Shown here piece by piece: positions 12,578-25,190 of a DNA stretch of 64,000 bases. Position 1 is the stretch's first letter. The number at the start of each line of letters is the position of its first letter. The notes under the pieces are model-generated. The model saw only the letters and a program-made list of their open reading frames with translations, did no database searches and had not been told where the DNA came from. The stretch comes from Copromyces sp. CBS 386.78 (taxonomy: Eukaryota; Ascomycota; Sordariomycetes; Sordariales; Sordariaceae). A program made the position numbers and the translations under genes. The stretch spans positions 124,001 to 188,000 of the forward strand of contig MU839079.1 of assembly GCA_030685235.1 (NCBI GenBank), given 5' to 3'.

Positions 12578-14760
12578 TTAAATAAAGGAAGGAGACAATC
12601 GGCGGGTAAAAACACTAATTTAAAAAACCTTTAACAACCTTATATATACTTACGTATAATATTTTTAATATCCCAATACGGCTAAAATTATTATTATCGC
12701 CGCGTATTATACTATTATTAAATACTAGATTTCTAAGGATAAAGCAATAATTAGGAAAGGCGAACTAATTCGTAATTATAATAAATATATTTTACAAAAT
12801 AAAATTATAATTATTCTTACGCTAGATTAAGCAGACGCTAACAACAATACTAATTCGGATTTATCGGACTTATTGGAATTTAACAATTTTAACAACATTA
12901 ATAATATATATACCGAATTAAATAGTAACGCCCGCAAACCTCTAAATAATTTATCCTAATAAATTTTTATTCTAATAAGAATAATAATTCTTAATTCTAA
13001 TATAAATAAAATATACTAATCGTTAACCCTCTATAAACATATTAAAAAATACGAAACACATATTATTTATATAAATATTATATCTATTAAAAATATTAAA
13101 TTCTAATCGGTTATTATAAACAAAGCTTAATTCGCTAAGAATATAAATTCTATTATCTTTTACACTATTCGGAAAATCCTTGCGGCTATTCGCTTTATTT
13201 ATTTAATAACCTTAATTTTAAATTATTTAAGCGATATTAATATATTTATATTATTAATATAGGAAATATCCCTTTATAATATTTTTAATAAATTAAAATA
13301 GTTTATTAATATATTAAATATAATCGGCGATAATAAATTCGTTATTTAATACGAGGATAGCGACAATTATATCATTAAGTCGGATACTTTTATTAAATTC
13401 TATAACGCCTTATATAATATTAAACAATATTAGGAATTTAAATAATAATATTTTTATCTATAAATATAAGGGACTATTACCCTTACCGATTTTACTAAAG
13501 TAGTTAGCGAATTAACTAATTAAATTATATATTAAATATAAATATTAATCGTTAATTAGAGTATAATAACCCCGCTTAAACTCCTAAATAATTCGATATC
13601 CTACCTTTTATCGGATATCCCCCTTATAAAAATATATACTATATATCTTTTTTATAAACTTAAAAAGGGGCTAATTATAAAATTTATTAATAATTCTTTA
13701 AAAAGTATTATAATAAACCTTTTTAATTACGAGGTCGACGAAATAAACCCTTATATTATTAATTCGGAGAAGGAGGATTAAAAGGTTATATTTAATATAA
13801 TCCTAATTAGATTATGCTAATTTATAGTATAAAATATTTATAAACTTTATATACTTACCTCGGATTTTATCCTTAATAATTAATTATTAGAAGTATTTAA
13901 CCGCGCGATTTAATATTTTATATACATTAATTATAAGGAGAAGAATTCTAAGAAGTCTAAATTAAATTTAAATTCGGATATATATTTTAGCGTCGATATT
14001 ATTAATAAATTAATTAGGCTAGACTATAATAAAGGCCTATCTTATATATTTATTAACTTAATAATAAATAAAGCTTTCTCCCCTTATATTAATAAACTCT
14101 ATATATTTAAATAAGCGTTATTAGAATCGCCCCTCTTCGCTTAAATAGTAAATAAATATATAAAAGCATTTTATTCGAAGAAACGTATATTAGTAATTAC
14201 TAATTCGCTATAATTATAAATATAAATACCTTTCTATCTTATAAATTTTATTCTTAATAGAATTAAAGTAAACTATTCTTATTAGAATAAAATCCGCCCC
14301 TTCCTATATATTCCTATCGGAATAAATTCTACCCTTATCCTATATATTCCTATTAAAGTAATATATATATTAGAAGTTAACTATCGAAATAGGATATTAT
14401 ACTTATTCCTTTAAAAAATCGGCTTAAAAGTTAAAATAATTTATAGCAAGTAGTTATAAACCGAACGTATTCGCGTAGTAAATAAGTAGAATTCGAATAC
14501 TATAAACCTAAACGTCCTTATTCTAAATTTAACAATTTATACGGCTAGCCTCAACTTATACTATTAATACTATATTAATATTAGCTTAAATTTCGTATAG
14601 AATTTAAATATAATCCTCTAATATATAAGGAAATTATATAGAATTGGCCAGCGTTAGGTAGTAAAATAGTACCTATTAACTATATATAGGATAATTTACG
14701 ACTAAACTAAAGATTAGGTATTATAAAAAGTCGATACCACTTATATCTTTTAATTCTAAC

Positions 14761-15129
14761 CGACGTAAAATATACTAATATTCTCTAATAAATTTACGAA
14801 TTTATACCGAACTTCGAATTAGAGAAGAAAGGAATACTAATAATAATTAGTCTATATTTTAAAATTTTATATAATTACGAAGCGGCTAAATATATATTCT
14901 CTTATAACTTTAACTATTTTTCGTAAATAGTCGAAACCCCGTAGGGGGTCGAAGTTTATTATTCTACGCGAACGAAAAACTTTAATTATTTTTATTTAAA
15001 ATTATTATCTATATTTATATAAATAATCAATACCAATTATATTAATAAAATTGACTAAAAGAGGTTCGATAATAATTTTCCTTTATTAGGCCCCTACTTT
15101 ATAAATAAAAGTATAGACTTAATAATGAT
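14761..15129. other. RIP-mutated DNA downstream of the SNF2-like ORF
   Basis: AT-rich with stops in every frame. The + frame of the helicase can be followed a little further, without a recognisable domain. Nothing else is seen. Confidence 0.4.
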
Positions 15130-15660
15130 CTGGAGTGGAAAACACTACATAGGAAGAGAGACCAGCTCCCTACTACAGAAAAACTAATTCAATTGATGTG
15201 AAGATTATGAAAATTAATACCTTAAAGAGGAGAGCAGATCTGCCGTAAAATAAATCCTATCCGTAAAATGAAGACGAGGAGATCTTTATATGCTAATTAT
15301 CGACTACTTAGAGGAGATTAGAGCTAATACTAAAGTATTGTACTCTAACGGATCTTCGAGAGAGGTTGAGGGAGTAAATCTAGACGTTAATCTTCTCAAG
15401 AGGGGATTACGAAGCAAAGGAAGAATGAACTTAGTACGGGAAAACGAATTTAGAATCAGAACTCGAATGCATTCTTCCAAGAAGGAGTGTTGTCTGGTCT
15501 AAGTTGCCTATCTCTCTTCCCAAATTTCGAAGGAGATTCCTTCTCCTTTTATCTTCAAGGCTCAAACCTATGATTAATAGCACCTGACTGAGCAGCTGAT
15601 CTGCTCCTACTTGTGATGAACTACCCTGCTCCCTTGATGACCCCGTGGTCCTCAGCTGAA
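15130..15660. other. Island of normal composition inside the RIP block
   Basis: About 530 bp keeps CpA and TpG freely (for example CTGGAGTGG, CAGCTGATCTGCTCC) while both sides are strongly mutated. It contains an open frame of 70 codons at 15,290-15,502 (+) without recognisable motif. Its right edge runs into the longer degenerate frame that follows. I found no convincing terminal inverted repeats or target duplication. It could be an LTR or non-coding end of an element that escaped RIP, or a later insertion. Confidence 0.45.
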
Positions 15661-16650
15661 GGAAAAAACGTAAAAAAATTCCCTAAATTAATAACCTACG
15701 AAGATATATTCGCTAAATTAAATTATATAGCGAAGGATATTAAATCGCTTATTAAAAAATTTATAAAAAATATATTAAAAGATTTTAGGGGTGAATTTAA
15801 GTAGTATATTAAGGGCGCTAACGAATTTATTTTTAAAAACCGGTAGAGGGTTATAGTAATTTTTAAAGATAAAGAAATTAAAGGTAAATTTATTAAGGAA
15901 ATTATCGATAAGAAAATAAAGTTCTTTATAAATAAATAGGGTAAATTAGTAAGGATATTTATAGTAAAGAAATTTATTACTTTATATAAAAGGATTAAAG
16001 AAGTATTTAAGAATTAATTATTCGTCGATCTAGCGGAAGACGAAGATAATCTACTATTTACTATTACGGAAATCGATAATTAGGTCCGGCCCTTATTACC
16101 CTTTAAACTATAAGCGAATCCGTTATTTATTATTATAGAAATCTATAAATAGGTCCAATCCCCCTTACTCTTTAAATTATAGGCGCGTAAACGGGCTAAA
16201 AATAATAGAGGTAATAAAGGCACATCCCTAAACGACTAATTCTTAAAAAATCCGGATATTATTAAAATTATCGACTTCGTATACAATTATATACATTAAA
16301 TACCCCATATCCCCTTTATTAGAAAAGAGCTTTATATATACTTTTTAAAATTTATTAACGAATTTTTTAATTAGGAATACTAATATACCTTTCAATATAC
16401 GTATAATAATAGCTATATTACTTATAGGCCCCGGTTATATTAGCCCTTTAATTACCTAAATTACAAAGTAATCTAATAGTTCGGTATATAAGATAATAAC
16501 CGGATAATATATAATTTAATAGGTAATACTATATATAATAACGACGTTTATTAAACGTTAGCCGAAGTTAAAGACTTTATATATAAATATAAAGAAGAAA
16601 TTAAATATTTTTTTAAAAGCTAGTAAAAGTAGATTTTACTCTATTTAAAA
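15614..16650 (+). pseudogene. Degenerate ORF of unknown family, about 340 codons
   Basis: Starting at an ATG in the unmutated island, one + frame runs about 1 kb. After the first 63 codons it is interrupted almost only by TAG, the product of CAG under RIP. Reading those as Gln gives a Lys- and acid-rich protein with segments such as FPKLITYEDIFAKLNYIAK and, near the end, AEVKDFIYKYKEEIKYFFK. A short internal repeat is visible near 16,075-16,190 (FTITEIDNQV/FIIIEIYKQV followed by LPFKLQA/LLFKLQA). I do not recognise the family; a transposon accessory or gag-like protein is possible. It lies between the SNF2-like ORF and element B. Confidence 0.5.
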
Positions 16651-16951
16651 TGAGGTTTGTAATTAATTATACGAACCTCCTTTTTAATTATAATATTATC
16701 CGCGCTAACGCTTAATTCCTATACAAATAAAATTTAATAATTTTAACCTTTTTTAACTTTAATAAAAGTAAATTCGTAGAATTTTTATCTTATTTTCAAT
16801 TTACTTTATTTTACTTTTCTTATATAATATAATAATTAAAATAAGTTTATAATTTATAGGAAATTCGTAAAAAATAATATCGGGTATTTATATTATAATA
16901 TTTAATACGTACGGAGGATAAGGCTTTAATTAGTAAATTACTTTATTTTAA

Positions 16952-17620
16952 GAGAAAGTCTAACCGTACGGTGACGAATATCTATCCGTACAGTAATCTA
17001 CTTTTTCCCTCACATATATCCCTAACCCTCGCCCGGCCACAAATATCATATATATTCTTTCGAAAATTTCGCCTAGAAATCTAGGCATTACCATTCTTTT
17101 ATACGTAACATCAAACCGCAATACCCAAACCAAATATTCACCTATCACAACTATCAACAATTATTACAACTATTACAACTATTACAACTATTATAGCTAT
17201 TATAATTATTATAATTATTACGGCTATTACAATTATTATAGCTACTAACGATTATTACGGCTATTACAACTATTACAACTATTAACGATTATTATAATTA
17301 TTATAGCTATTACAACTATTACAATTACCAATAATTATTATAATTATTACAGTTATTACGGCTATTAATAATTATTATAATTATTAGTAACTATTACAAC
17401 TATTAATGATTAACTATCAACAACTATTACGGCTATTAGCGTACGTATACTATATAAAGGTTAGAATATATAATAGACTATAATCTAGGGGCTTAACGGT
17501 CACGGTACGAGTAAGACTAGTACTGATGGGGAGGGGACAGTAGGGTTAGGGATATATATGGAAGAAAAAAGTGGATTACCGTACGGATAGACATTCGTAA
17601 CCGTACGGTTAGACTTTCTC
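16952..17620. mobile_element. Non-autonomous TIR element B (GAGAA-terminus family), 669 bp
   Basis: Same subfamily as element A: TIRs begin GAGAAAGTCTAACCGTACGG and the subterminal unique parts are nearly identical. The 8-bp duplication TATTTTAA lies at 16,944-16,951 and 17,621-17,628. Against A it shows further C-to-T and G-to-A changes (for example GAATGTCT to GAATATCT), so RIP has acted on it. The minisatellite core is shorter than in A. It encodes no protein. Confidence 0.87.
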
Positions 17621-17628
17621 TATTTTAA

Positions 17629-19267
17629 TAAGAGTAAAATTTATTATATTAGGTTTAATATTATTATTAAAGTATAGTCGGGAGGATTAGCGGTCGTTAA
17701 TTACTAAGGCTTTTAATTTAAATATAATACTTAAGAGAATTAATTATTTAAATATTATAATTCGTTAATCCTATATATAACCGTATAATATTAATACTAC
17801 GTTGAAAATTATAAATTAATATTAATTATATTTAAACCCGATAATTATAATATATTTGGAATCTTAAAATATAAAAAACTAAAATTATTTTCGACTTTTA
17901 ATTTATATTTTTTTACGAGTCGATCGGCGATCTAACTATAATTTACTTAATAACGTCCTACCTACTTAATTATAATAATTATTTAATTCGATTACTTAAT
18001 TATCGGGCTTATTTAAAATTAGAATTGGGTATCCACTTAAGGTCGCTAATTATAATATAAATTAAAATATATTACTATTATATCCGACTTAGTAAAGGTA
18101 AATTCGATTTTTAATTAATAAATAATTAATAAAGAGGGTAGTCCGCTAGGGAGGACGGATTCGACCTATTTAATTAATTCCTATATCCGCTACCTTAAAT
18201 TTAGTAGTGAAATACTCTTACTAAGACTATTATTCTAGCCTTTAATACTTTATTACTATACCCGATTTAATAGGAAAGGCGTAGTTTCGTTAATATTATT
18301 AATCGATATTTAATTTTGTGCCGGCTATTCTTTTTATAACTTTAGGAATTTCGGCTTCTTTTAAGAATATAGGCGGGCTATAGCTACTTATCCGGACTTA
18401 TTAATTATACTATTTATTTATTTAACTATAAAGACCGGTTATTATTTAATTTCCCCGTTTAATAAATAGATATTCTATAAATAAATACCTTAACGTACCC
18501 AATTTTATTAAACCGTACCGCCGTAATCTATTTACTAATTTTATATATTCGTTTGCTTCTATAATCGAATAGCCTACGAATAAACTATTAAAATAGCGGA
18601 CGTAATTATATATTATACTAGTAATTAAATAGGTATTTTACGTAGTAGAAGGTTAAACGGGGATATTATAGTATTTTAGACGGATTTAAATACCGTTATA
18701 TATTATAAAGTCTATTCGCTTACCTACATTACCTACCGCCTCCCTAAATATAACCCTATTTCGTTTCTAATACCTTCGATTAAAATATCCTTAAAATAAG
18801 GCCTAACCTATTTAAACGGTTAATAGAATTTACCCCTTTTACTCTCTTATTTTATTCCCAATATTAATTATATCGGGTTTTTCCAAGTATTATATTTCCC
18901 TTAATTCTATTTCTCTACCCAATATTTATACTTTAATTTAAATTTTCATTCTCTTTATACTTTATATTATATATTCGTTTTACTATTATTTCACTATATT
19001 TTATAATACGACCTATAATAACTATATATATTCAATTCCTTTAGTGCAAAGGATTAGTCGGTCGATTTAAAGACTTCGTACTATAATAAATAATCTTATA
19101 CTAAGGTACTTAATAGAGCGTATTTTAATTAGATTTCGGTAATTAATTAAATATTTTTATAAATAAGTATAGAGAATATAAATACCCCTAATACGCCTCC
19201 CGAATAATATTTTATATAATATAAATAATATAAAGCGTTACTTAATAAAGAGACTATATATACGGCG
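17629..19267. other. RIP-mutated repeat DNA, family not recognised
   Basis: AT-rich and stop-dense. On - around 18,400-18,760 a longer readable stretch exists (with segments like FNSLFVGYSIIEANEYIK and LRYLFIEYLFIKRGN), without a family I know. No intact gene. Confidence 0.45.
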
Positions 19268-19960
19268 CTATTTAGCGAAGATTACGCTGGTACGAAACGG
19301 ATATTATTTAAAATATATTACCCTTAATTTATTTATTACATTAAATATTATTAATTATTTAATATTAATTAAATTAATATACTACGGCGGTAATTCGGCC
19401 GAAATAAATTAAACCTAATAGAAAAGGGTAAAGCCGCCGAGATTATTATACTACTATAATAAACCGGCGGGAATTCTAAAGACCCAACTAATATAATATT
19501 GTTTAGCGAAGATTACGCTAGCGTAAAACGGACGCTATCTAAAATATATTACCTTTAATTTATTTATTATATTAAATACTATTAATTATTTAATATTAAT
19601 TAAATTAATATATTATAGCGGTAATTCGGTTTAAATAAATTAAACTTAATAGAGAAGGGTAAAGCCGCCGAAATTACTATTCGATTATAATAAATCAGCG
19701 GGAATTCCGAAGATCCAATTAATATTAAAAGCCCTCTACTAAAAAAAGTAAAGTTAAACCCGAAAAGGAAGGGTAAAACCGCTAAGACTACTATTCGATT
19801 ATAATAAATTGGCGGAAGTTCTAAAGACCCTACTAATATTGAAGGCCCTCTATTAAAAAAGGTAAAATTAGATTTGAAAGGGAAGGGTAAGGCCGCCGAA
19901 ATTATTATTCGACCGTAATAAACCGGCGGAAATTCTAAATACTAAATAAATTAAAAGGCC
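19268..19960 (+). repeat. Nested tandem repeats, units of about 231 and 114 bp, probably once coding
   Basis: The word GGGTAAAGCCGCCGA or its variants starts near 19,426, 19,657, 19,771 and 19,884. Spacings are 231, 114 and 113 bp. The 231-bp unit (beginning TTTAGCGAAGATTACGCT) occurs twice. Units of 77 and 38 codons suggest an in-frame protein repeat; a + frame reads KGKAAETTI and GPLLKKVKLD-like words. The whole is RIP-mutated. Confidence 0.6.
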
Positions 19961-22900
19961 GCCGATAATACTAACGTATAAATAAATAACAAAAATAATT
20001 TATTAAAGGAATAATTAACGTCGGAATAAATTCGGTAATAGTGTAAAATATATTATATATTCTTATTACACTTATTTCCTATAGTATATTATACCCTTTT
20101 ATATTATTTATATTATATAATTATTTCGATTAATTTAACTAATACTAATAGAGAAAAAATATCTTATTATTAAAATAAAATAATCTCCTATTTAAATTAT
20201 CTAATACTTTTAAGTAATTAGGGCTATTAAATATTATCCTCTACGTTAGGAATATTTAATTAATTTATAATAATTAGTTCTCTAATATTAAGAAAACGCT
20301 ATTATTATAAAAGGAAGTTCTAAATCCTTTTACCTTTACCCTTATAGAGAATAAATATTAGTAATCGGCTATACTAGTAATTCTTCGCTATTATTTATTA
20401 TATTACCCTCTATAGTTATACTTTAAAGCGCGTACTTTCAATTTATTAACGTTAAACTACTATATAATATATAATGAAAACCTAGAAATATTATCTATCC
20501 AAATTATTTTAAAAGAGTATAATTCTAATTATATTAATAAATTTATATTTAATTATTTTAACAACTAGTTAAGCCCTACGTAACTTCTCTATTCCGAACT
20601 TCAATTTACGTAGTACGTCGCTTTTTTGGAATTTAATACTATAATATTATTATAATATAATAATATAATATAATTCGATAATATACTAAAACTTATAAAT
20701 TAGTTTCGCCTAGTACTTCTACTACCCTTCCCTGTTTATAACTACCTTTTTTTATAGAGGTTTATTTACGAATTTTCGGATTTTAGGCCTTTCAATCCGG
20801 AAATTAAAATAAAGAACCCCGACGTCCGTCGGAATTCGAATTAAATAAGCCGAACCCTCCTAATAAAATAGAAAAAGAAGATCTTAATTAATTAGAAATT
20901 TAATATAAAGAAATTAAATTTAAAATTCTTATAAAATAATAAAGAAATATTTTAAAGGAATATCCCTTCGTATATTTACTTATTGCTATTAAATATAATA
21001 TTAAATAAATAGATTAGTATAATACCCCCCGCTTACGGCCGCCTATTATAAACGTCCGAATTAGTATATAGAAATATATTACGGCCCGGTATATATAATT
21101 CTAACGTATATACTTTACTAATATAATTTTAATTAATAAAATACTAGGCTAGGTATTCCTATTACTACCAACTACCTTCCTATAACTCCTTAAAAATATT
21201 ACCTATAACGTTTTAAATTATAATATTAAATATATTCGTATAAAGTCCTTTATAATATTAATACGTATATATTTAACTTTAAATAAGCGGATAAAATAAT
21301 TAGAGGAGGAAGTATATAAGGTTTACTAGAATATATTCGAACGAATATTATTTTATTTTTAAACCTTTAAATAACTTTTCAATAGGGTAGAAAAGAATTT
21401 AGTAAGTTACTACGAAAAAGTTAATTCTATAGGATATTTTTAAAAGGAGATGAGCAAGGGGATAAATTATTTAAATTAGTAAATATCGATATTAGCCGAT
21501 TCTATAAATAAATTATATATATAGCCTACGGCTTAGAAGAGTAGGGGTATTAGAATAGGTAATAGAATTTCTATTATCGATTCTCAATATTTCTACGCTA
21601 CTACCTATTATACCTAATTATTTCTTTAATAACCGATTCGCTTATATTCTACTTTATTAATTATATTATATAAGTACTATAATAAGGAAAGGAATTATAT
21701 AGCCTTTATCAACGTATAATCGCTAAGCGTCGTATTTATTAAATTCGTATACGGACTTCTCTAATATAGTAAGTAAGACATATTAGGAGTGGAATAATAT
21801 AATTATATCCGCTTAAGGGTAAAGATAAAGATTAGGTTATAAATATAGGGAAATAACCTATCGTTCCTTCTAGATTCGATATTCTATTTATAGTCCGAAG
21901 CCCGAAAGACAGCTATAAACTACTTCGATAATACTTTATTTTTATTCAATTATATAAATAAAAAAAGTAATTAGTAATTAATAATAATAGTTTAAATAAT
22001 TATAAGAATAAAGTATTTATAATCCGCCCGGGTAAAGCTTAGAAGCCTAATAATAAAATTACGGAACTGGAAACGGGCAATTTAAACCTAAGGCTAGAAA
22101 AATATATTAATAATCTTAATTAATATATTTATTCTATATATACCCCGTCGGAAGTAACCCTATTTATAATTAACCGGACTAATTTATATTCGTTATACCC
22201 TACGAATTACTAGATTTTACTCTAGCCGGAATAAAGAGATAAGATAAATTTTATTTAGATTAAAATTATATTACCCTACTTATAGAAATAGAATACCGAA
22301 ATCTTTTTATTTATATAGGAATAAAGCAATACAACTCTAGTCAAAGTAAAATCTACTTAGTATCCTAAGGCCCGTTTTAATTATATAAGAATAAAGCGAT
22401 ATAATTCTAGTTAGAATAAAATTTATTTAATATCCCGGGGCCTATTTTAATTATATAAAAATAAATCAATAATTCTAGTCTAAGTAAATTATAAAATTTA
22501 ATATTTCTATTATAACGAGAGTAAAATCCAATTATTCCTATCGGAACGTAGACTAATTTAGAATAATAAAAAAGATTTTTATAATAATTAATCGATTTAA
22601 TACTTACTATACTTTAATTATCGATTTCTACGAATAAGATACTAAATAGATCGAAGTAGATCGATAAATATTAAAATTATAGTAATATATAGGGCTAATC
22701 CCGAAGGATCTATATTTAAAGTAAATAGGGCGGCGCTATTTCTATTATCTACTATATTAATAGTATAGGCGTTTTTACACTTACTATTTTATATAGTAGC
22801 GACTGAATATAACTTAATATATTCAACTACAAGGTTAAAACTATATTAATCTAAATACCGCTAGTCTTATAGTAGAAGTATATTTATTATTATATCCGAT

Positions 22901-25190
22901 ATAATACGTATTAAAGCGCCTCCTCTTCTAATTATAAAGCGTATAATTTACTAAAATATTTTGGGTAGTATAAAAATAGAATAGGGTAATTAAAAGTCGA
23001 TACTTAGAATTGTAAAAATAAATATAATATATACTATAAAAAAATCTTCGAAATAAGCTAGGAATATTCCAGCCTTATTTACGGGAGTCAGTATATTGAG
23101 CCTTTTCTTTGGCTTTCTAGGCAGTTTTTCTATTTAATTAAAATAATAATTACACTTATTATAATAATATATTCGAACGTAATTCCAATAGTCGATATTA
23201 CTTTATAGGACTTTAAATAAAGTTTCGCGGAAATATATAGTATTAGCGATTGCGTATATATTGGGATATTTATTAATGAGTTTAGCCCGATAATTTAAAT
23301 TATATTATATTTATTTCTACGGATAGAAGTTATTAAATAGGAAAATACTATATATTAAATCTTCGACTAAATATATACCTATAATTCGTTTAAATAACTA
23401 AAATTATATTATTTTATATAAAGTATCCGTTATAAATAACGAATTAAATTTATATATATATAAAGATTAAGTAAATTATATTATTAGTACGGACAGTTTA
23501 ATAAATTCGAATTTAAGCCGATTAAAATATTAGTAGGGTACGAAAAAATAGGCAATACCTTATCTACCGCTATAGATAATACGACTGAAGCGCTGCTATA
23601 AATCCGTAACGTCTTTAAACTTAATTTAACCGTATTATACGATTTACATTATATTTAGTATATTTATACCTATTCTTAACGTTATTATAAAAATAATAAT
23701 TTAATATTATAATTTAGAGGTAACGAATTGGCGATAAAAGTAGTTTTAATTTAGGGGGCAGACATATAAATAGTAAATTTAAATAGTTAAAGGCGCGTTA
23801 ATTCGACTACGGAAACTACGTTTAATTAGGGCGTAAATAAGATATTTCTTAATTTTACCGATTAAGTTTTTATTATTAATATAAATAATCGTCTTTAGAA
23901 TAATAATATTCGAAGTAGGAGTGAATAAGAATTTAAAACGTTCGAAATTTTATATTTTATTCTTAAGGATAGAATTAAAAACGATAATAATATTAGGGCA
24001 GTTAATAGAAGTTTTAATAATCTAAAGCGAATTTACTAATTGCCCGAATAAATAAAAGCCGGCGTATTCCCGAATCTACGCTTTAAATTCTTTAGTTAAT
24101 GTTGCTATATACCCGAATTATAGGACGGAGAAGGGAAGAGTCTAATAGAACTAGAAAAGATCGGAGAATTGAAAATAAAAGTTTCGTTATTAATAAATAG
24201 TATAAAATTCGTCTATAATTATAAATACGATACGGGTAGCGAATTCTGGAGTACGAAAGAGTTTAAGAAATTAGTAGTAGAATATTTGCTCTAATCCGAA
24301 GAGAATATAAATAAAATATCTTAAATATATATATTTTTATAAGAATTGGTCTAAATATATTAGTTAATTATTAAAAAAGATAGGAAATATTTATATATTT
24401 TATAGAGGTTTTAATTAATTAATAAGGGTTTTACGCCGGGATATTTTATAATAATATCCCTTTATTCTTAACCGAAGCGATTAAAAGGTATAATTTATAG
24501 CGTAACCTACGTAAGAAGAATAACCGATATTATTTAAAATATAATACTTTTACTAAAACTAATTATAGCAATAAGAATTATATTATTATATTAATAAATA
24601 ATACGACGGATATAATCGATTTATTAGGGGCGAAGTTTGCGGGGAGTTTGATTAGAAGTTAATTGAGTAGGCGGATTGAGGAGAATTTGAACGATAGTAT
24701 AAATAAACCGAATTTGAAATTTTAAATTTTCGTTTGAGGTTATATATTCGATAATAGTAGCAATATATGATTATATAATTATATTTAGTATAGGAGAGGC
24801 GGTAAAGTTAGAACTAGTTTTAAAGTATTGGATAAAAGTAAAAATTTTATTAAAGGTAGAATTTGGCTAGGTTATTATAATTATTAAGTTTTAAATAAAT
24901 TGGATTATAATTAGTAAAAATATAATATTTATTTTTTAAAGGGTAATTATTATAGCCGACCAATATAACCCCTTAGGAGATAATTAAGGGTTAATATAAG
25001 TTATAATAAGGAAAAAAAAAATAGGATATAGAAGTTCCTATTTGTATTATATTTAACGAGTAAATTATTTTAAAATACGATATATAGTTGTCGAAATATT
25101 TGTAAGTATTTATTATAAAATAGAAATTGTCGAGGCCGATTTATATATATATAACTATAGCCGACGACGTTTTTATATAAAATTATAATA
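19961..25190. other. RIP-mutated repeat DNA with unknown degenerate ORFs
   Basis: AT-rich throughout. Two longer + stretches stay readable if TAG/TAA are taken as Gln: about 20,900-22,200 (with FKQADKIIRGGSIQGLLEYI and IVPSRFDILFIVRSPKDSYK) and about 23,480-24,560 (with KILVGYEKIGNTLSTAIDNT and YDTGSEFWSTKEFKKLVVEY). I do not recognise either family. A repeat of about 80 bp occurs three times near 22,300-22,510. The return to normal composition is at about 25,190-25,240. Confidence 0.5.

Larger units (their letters stand above)
10700..14760 (+). pseudogene. SNF2-type helicase ORF, RIP-inactivated and split by a TIR element
   Basis: Read on + with RIP stops taken as former Gln or Trp codons. 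A degraded Walker A segment EISIGKTLIYN lies at about 11,640-11,680 (compare GLGKT). It is followed by a VQIYFNILILLLNLIIQTF-like block (compare the SNF2 LIVVP segment) and, past the insertion, by AKIIIIAAYYTI (compare TTY-T). Near 14,580-14,700 sits the motif VI equivalent RKLYRIGQRQVV (compare GRLHRIGQ). His to Tyr and Gly to Arg or Ser are the changes RIP makes. Element A sits at 11,853-12,577; without it and one duplication copy the frame is continuous. The ORF ends are uncertain. SNF2-like ORFs within fungal repeats suggest a captured or transposon-borne helicase; that is inference. Confidence 0.6.

Noticed and set aside
11861..17160. Two similar 66-codon - frames (11,861-12,061 and 16,960-17,160)
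   Set aside because: They are the TIR and adjacent unique part of elements A and B, kept similar because the elements are related; no protein evidence.
9624..17627. 6-bp target duplications (ATTAAA, TAAATA, ATTTTA) with AGAGAA termini
   Set aside because: Element D has no A before GAGAA. Trimming all four to GAGAA gives a consistent 8-bp duplication, so the 6-bp version is a subset.
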